Below, in pieces: positions 63,007 through 64,000 of a stretch of DNA of 64,000 nt (position 1 is the stretch's first letter; the number at the start of each line of letters is the position of its first letter). Where the stretch lies: positions 248,001-312,000 of the forward strand of contig NZ_JAVLVT010000001.1 in assembly GCF_031628175.1 (NCBI RefSeq), in the 5' to 3' direction. Under the pieces are notes generated by a model. The model ran no database searches, had not been told where the DNA came from, and saw only the letters and a program-made list of their open reading frames with translations. The position numbers and the translations under genes are program-made. Source of the DNA: Lipingzhangella_A rawalii. GTDB lineage: Bacteria > Actinomycetota > Actinomycetes > Streptosporangiales > Streptosporangiaceae.

Positions 63007-63849
63007 TCACCCGGGGGGATCCTCGCTCCTGCCCACGGAGGATTCCTGGGGGAGCGGAGGCGGAGTACCCCCGAATTCGGGACAGTGGGCCTGATGGTCG
63101 CACCACGCACAGAGCTTGCTGCGCTTGGGACGCCAGTCACCCGTGTGGGCGGTGGCCTCGATCCGGCGCCAGATACCGGTGATCTCCGCTTCGACATCGA
63201 GGAGTTCCTGTTCGGTGGGCTCGTACCACAGCCATCCACCATCCCCGAGGAACATGAGCTGGAGCCGCCGTGGAATCTCCCCGAGCTCCCGCCAGACCAT
63301 GAGCGCGTACAGGTAGATCTGGAGCCGCGACTTGTCGGTGTATTTGGGGTGGGGGGCACGGCCCGTCTTGTAGTCGACGACCCGGATTCCGGCCGAGGCC
63401 ACGTCCAGTCGATCCACATAGCCACGCAGCCGCAGCCCGGACTCCAGCGTGACCTCCAGTCTGAGTTCGCGCCGGTGTGGTTCCAGGCGTCCCGGGTCCT
63501 CCATGGTGAAGTAGCGCCGTACCGCCCGCCGCGCCTCCTCCAGCCAGGAGGTGCGCTCCGAGGCGTCGTCGAACAGCTCCCGCAGCTGGGGCTGGTTCTC
63601 TTGCAGGGCCTCCCACTCGGGGCCTACCAGCTCCAGTGCCCGCGCCTGGGTCCGGTCGGGAGCCGGAAGTTCGTACAGTCGCTCCAGCACGGCATGCACC
63701 AGCGTGCCACGCACCGCCGCGGGTTTCGGTTCCTCGGGTAGCCGGTCGATGGTGCGGAAGCGGAACAGAAGCGGGCACTGGAGGAAATCGAGAGCCCGGG
63801 AGGGAGACAGCACGGCGGGCACCGCGCTGGAACTGGTGGAGGTGACCAT
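63007..63849 (-). CDS. RecB-family exonuclease with 4Fe-4S-type cysteines
   Basis: 280 aa PD-(D/E)XK nuclease. SPSRALDFLQCPLLFRF has Cys25, and the C-terminus CAWCDHQAHC has Cys247, Cys250 and Cys256; this C-Xn-CxxCx5C pattern ligates a 4Fe-4S cluster in AddB and Cas4. Catalytic residues appear as GTLVHAVLERL (His), LRGYVDRLD (Asp) and VVDYKTG (E/D-x-K). No cas genes are nearby, so the stand-alone actinobacterial RecB-like type is favoured. ATG 63849 has AAGGT. Confidence 0.9.
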   Translation of the reverse strand: MVTSTSSSAVPAVLSPSRALDFLQCPLLFRFRTIDRLPEEPKPAAVRGTLVHAVLERLYELPAPDRTQARALELVGPEWEALQENQPQLRELFDDASERTSWLEEARRAVRRYFTMEDPGRLEPHRRELRLEVTLESGLRLRGYVDRLDVASAGIRVVDYKTGRAPHPKYTDKSRLQIYLYALMVWRELGEIPRRLQLMFLGDGGWLWYEPTEQELLDVEAEITGIWRRIEATAHTGDWRPKRSKLCAWCDHQAHCPEFGGTPPPLPQESSVGRSEDPPG

Positions 63850-64000
63850 GCCCGAGACCTTAACGGACCTCGCCCCGAGCCACGTCCGCGCGGATCGAAC
63901 CGTCGGGGGCCGACCGGGGAGTCCGTGCATCGTTCGTGGCCTGTTCTTCCGAGCCACGTCCGCGGTTTCGGGGTGGGGTCGTCACTGCCATCGGGGACCG
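63850..64000. repeat. Right-edge intergenic DNA with a 16-bp direct repeat
   Basis: CCGAGCCACGTCCGCG occurs at 63875-63890 and 63949-63964, both upstream of the RecB-family gene. No coding frame is seen up to the window edge. Confidence 0.5.

Overview
The window looks like chromosomal DNA from a high-GC actinomycete. The evidence is strong third-position GC bias, frequent GTG starts, an MshC mycothiol ligase, an InhA-type enoyl reductase, a RamB-type regulator facing isocitrate lyase, an actinobacterial polyprenol-phosphate mannose synthase-like enzyme, and the DUF3090/SCO1664/histidine-phosphatase cluster. Several very acidic secreted or surface proteins would suit a salt-tolerant Nocardiopsaceae-like organism, but that placement is a guess. 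No tRNA, rRNA, CRISPR array, prophage or intact insertion sequence was seen; this is mostly core chromosome with one decayed patch.

Layout. 1-15 kb: a truncated GH15 hydrolase at the left edge, an esterase/lipase, moaA, two tandem FVDDP-type proteins, a GNAT enzyme, mobA, a lone pstS, dodecin, the tldD-tldE metalloprotease pair, an M15-like peptidase, a flavin reductase, and an LCP cell-wall ligase. 14.5-18.7 kb: an RraA-like protein, a small protein, and a GntR/MFS divergent pair, then a CPBP protease. 19-25 kb: an acidic-repeat lipoprotein, aceA with divergent ramB, and a large subtilase. 25.5-28.4 kb: acyl-CoA dehydrogenase, a hotdog protein and a TetR regulator, with a 23-bp palindrome at the first promoter.

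28.4-31.3 kb is the accessory patch. It holds a TGA-interrupted reading frame, a STAND-like TPR protein lacking its NTPase core, a 168-bp MITE-like element with terminal inverted repeats, a frameshifted dicarboxylate symporter remnant, and about 650 bp of short direct and inverted repeats. 31.3-36.1 kb: GNAT, Sfp-type PPTase, amidase, a 60-aa membrane protein, a DeoR regulator and a Ppm1-like glycosyltransferase. 36.2-42 kb: an FtsX/LolD-type ABC exporter facing a NarL-type two-component system. 42.2-46 kb: fabG-fabI, a deletion remnant of a third SDR gene, and a RecD-like protein with no recognisable ATP-binding motif.

46-55 kb: an aldo/keto reductase, a 41-aa leader ORF, histidine phosphatase, DUF3090, the SCO1664-family PI3K-fold protein, a CtpE-like P-type ATPase, mshC and a PAC2 protein. 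55-64 kb: metH, a small membrane protein, a ThrE-type exporter, a second NarL-type two-component system, and a RecB-family nuclease.

A recurring feature is the number of genes whose start codon lies only 6-8 nt after a TAnnnT -10 hexamer with no Shine-Dalgarno. This predicts leaderless mRNAs for about a dozen genes, including tldD, metH, mshC, DUF3090, the recD-like gene and the TetR gene.
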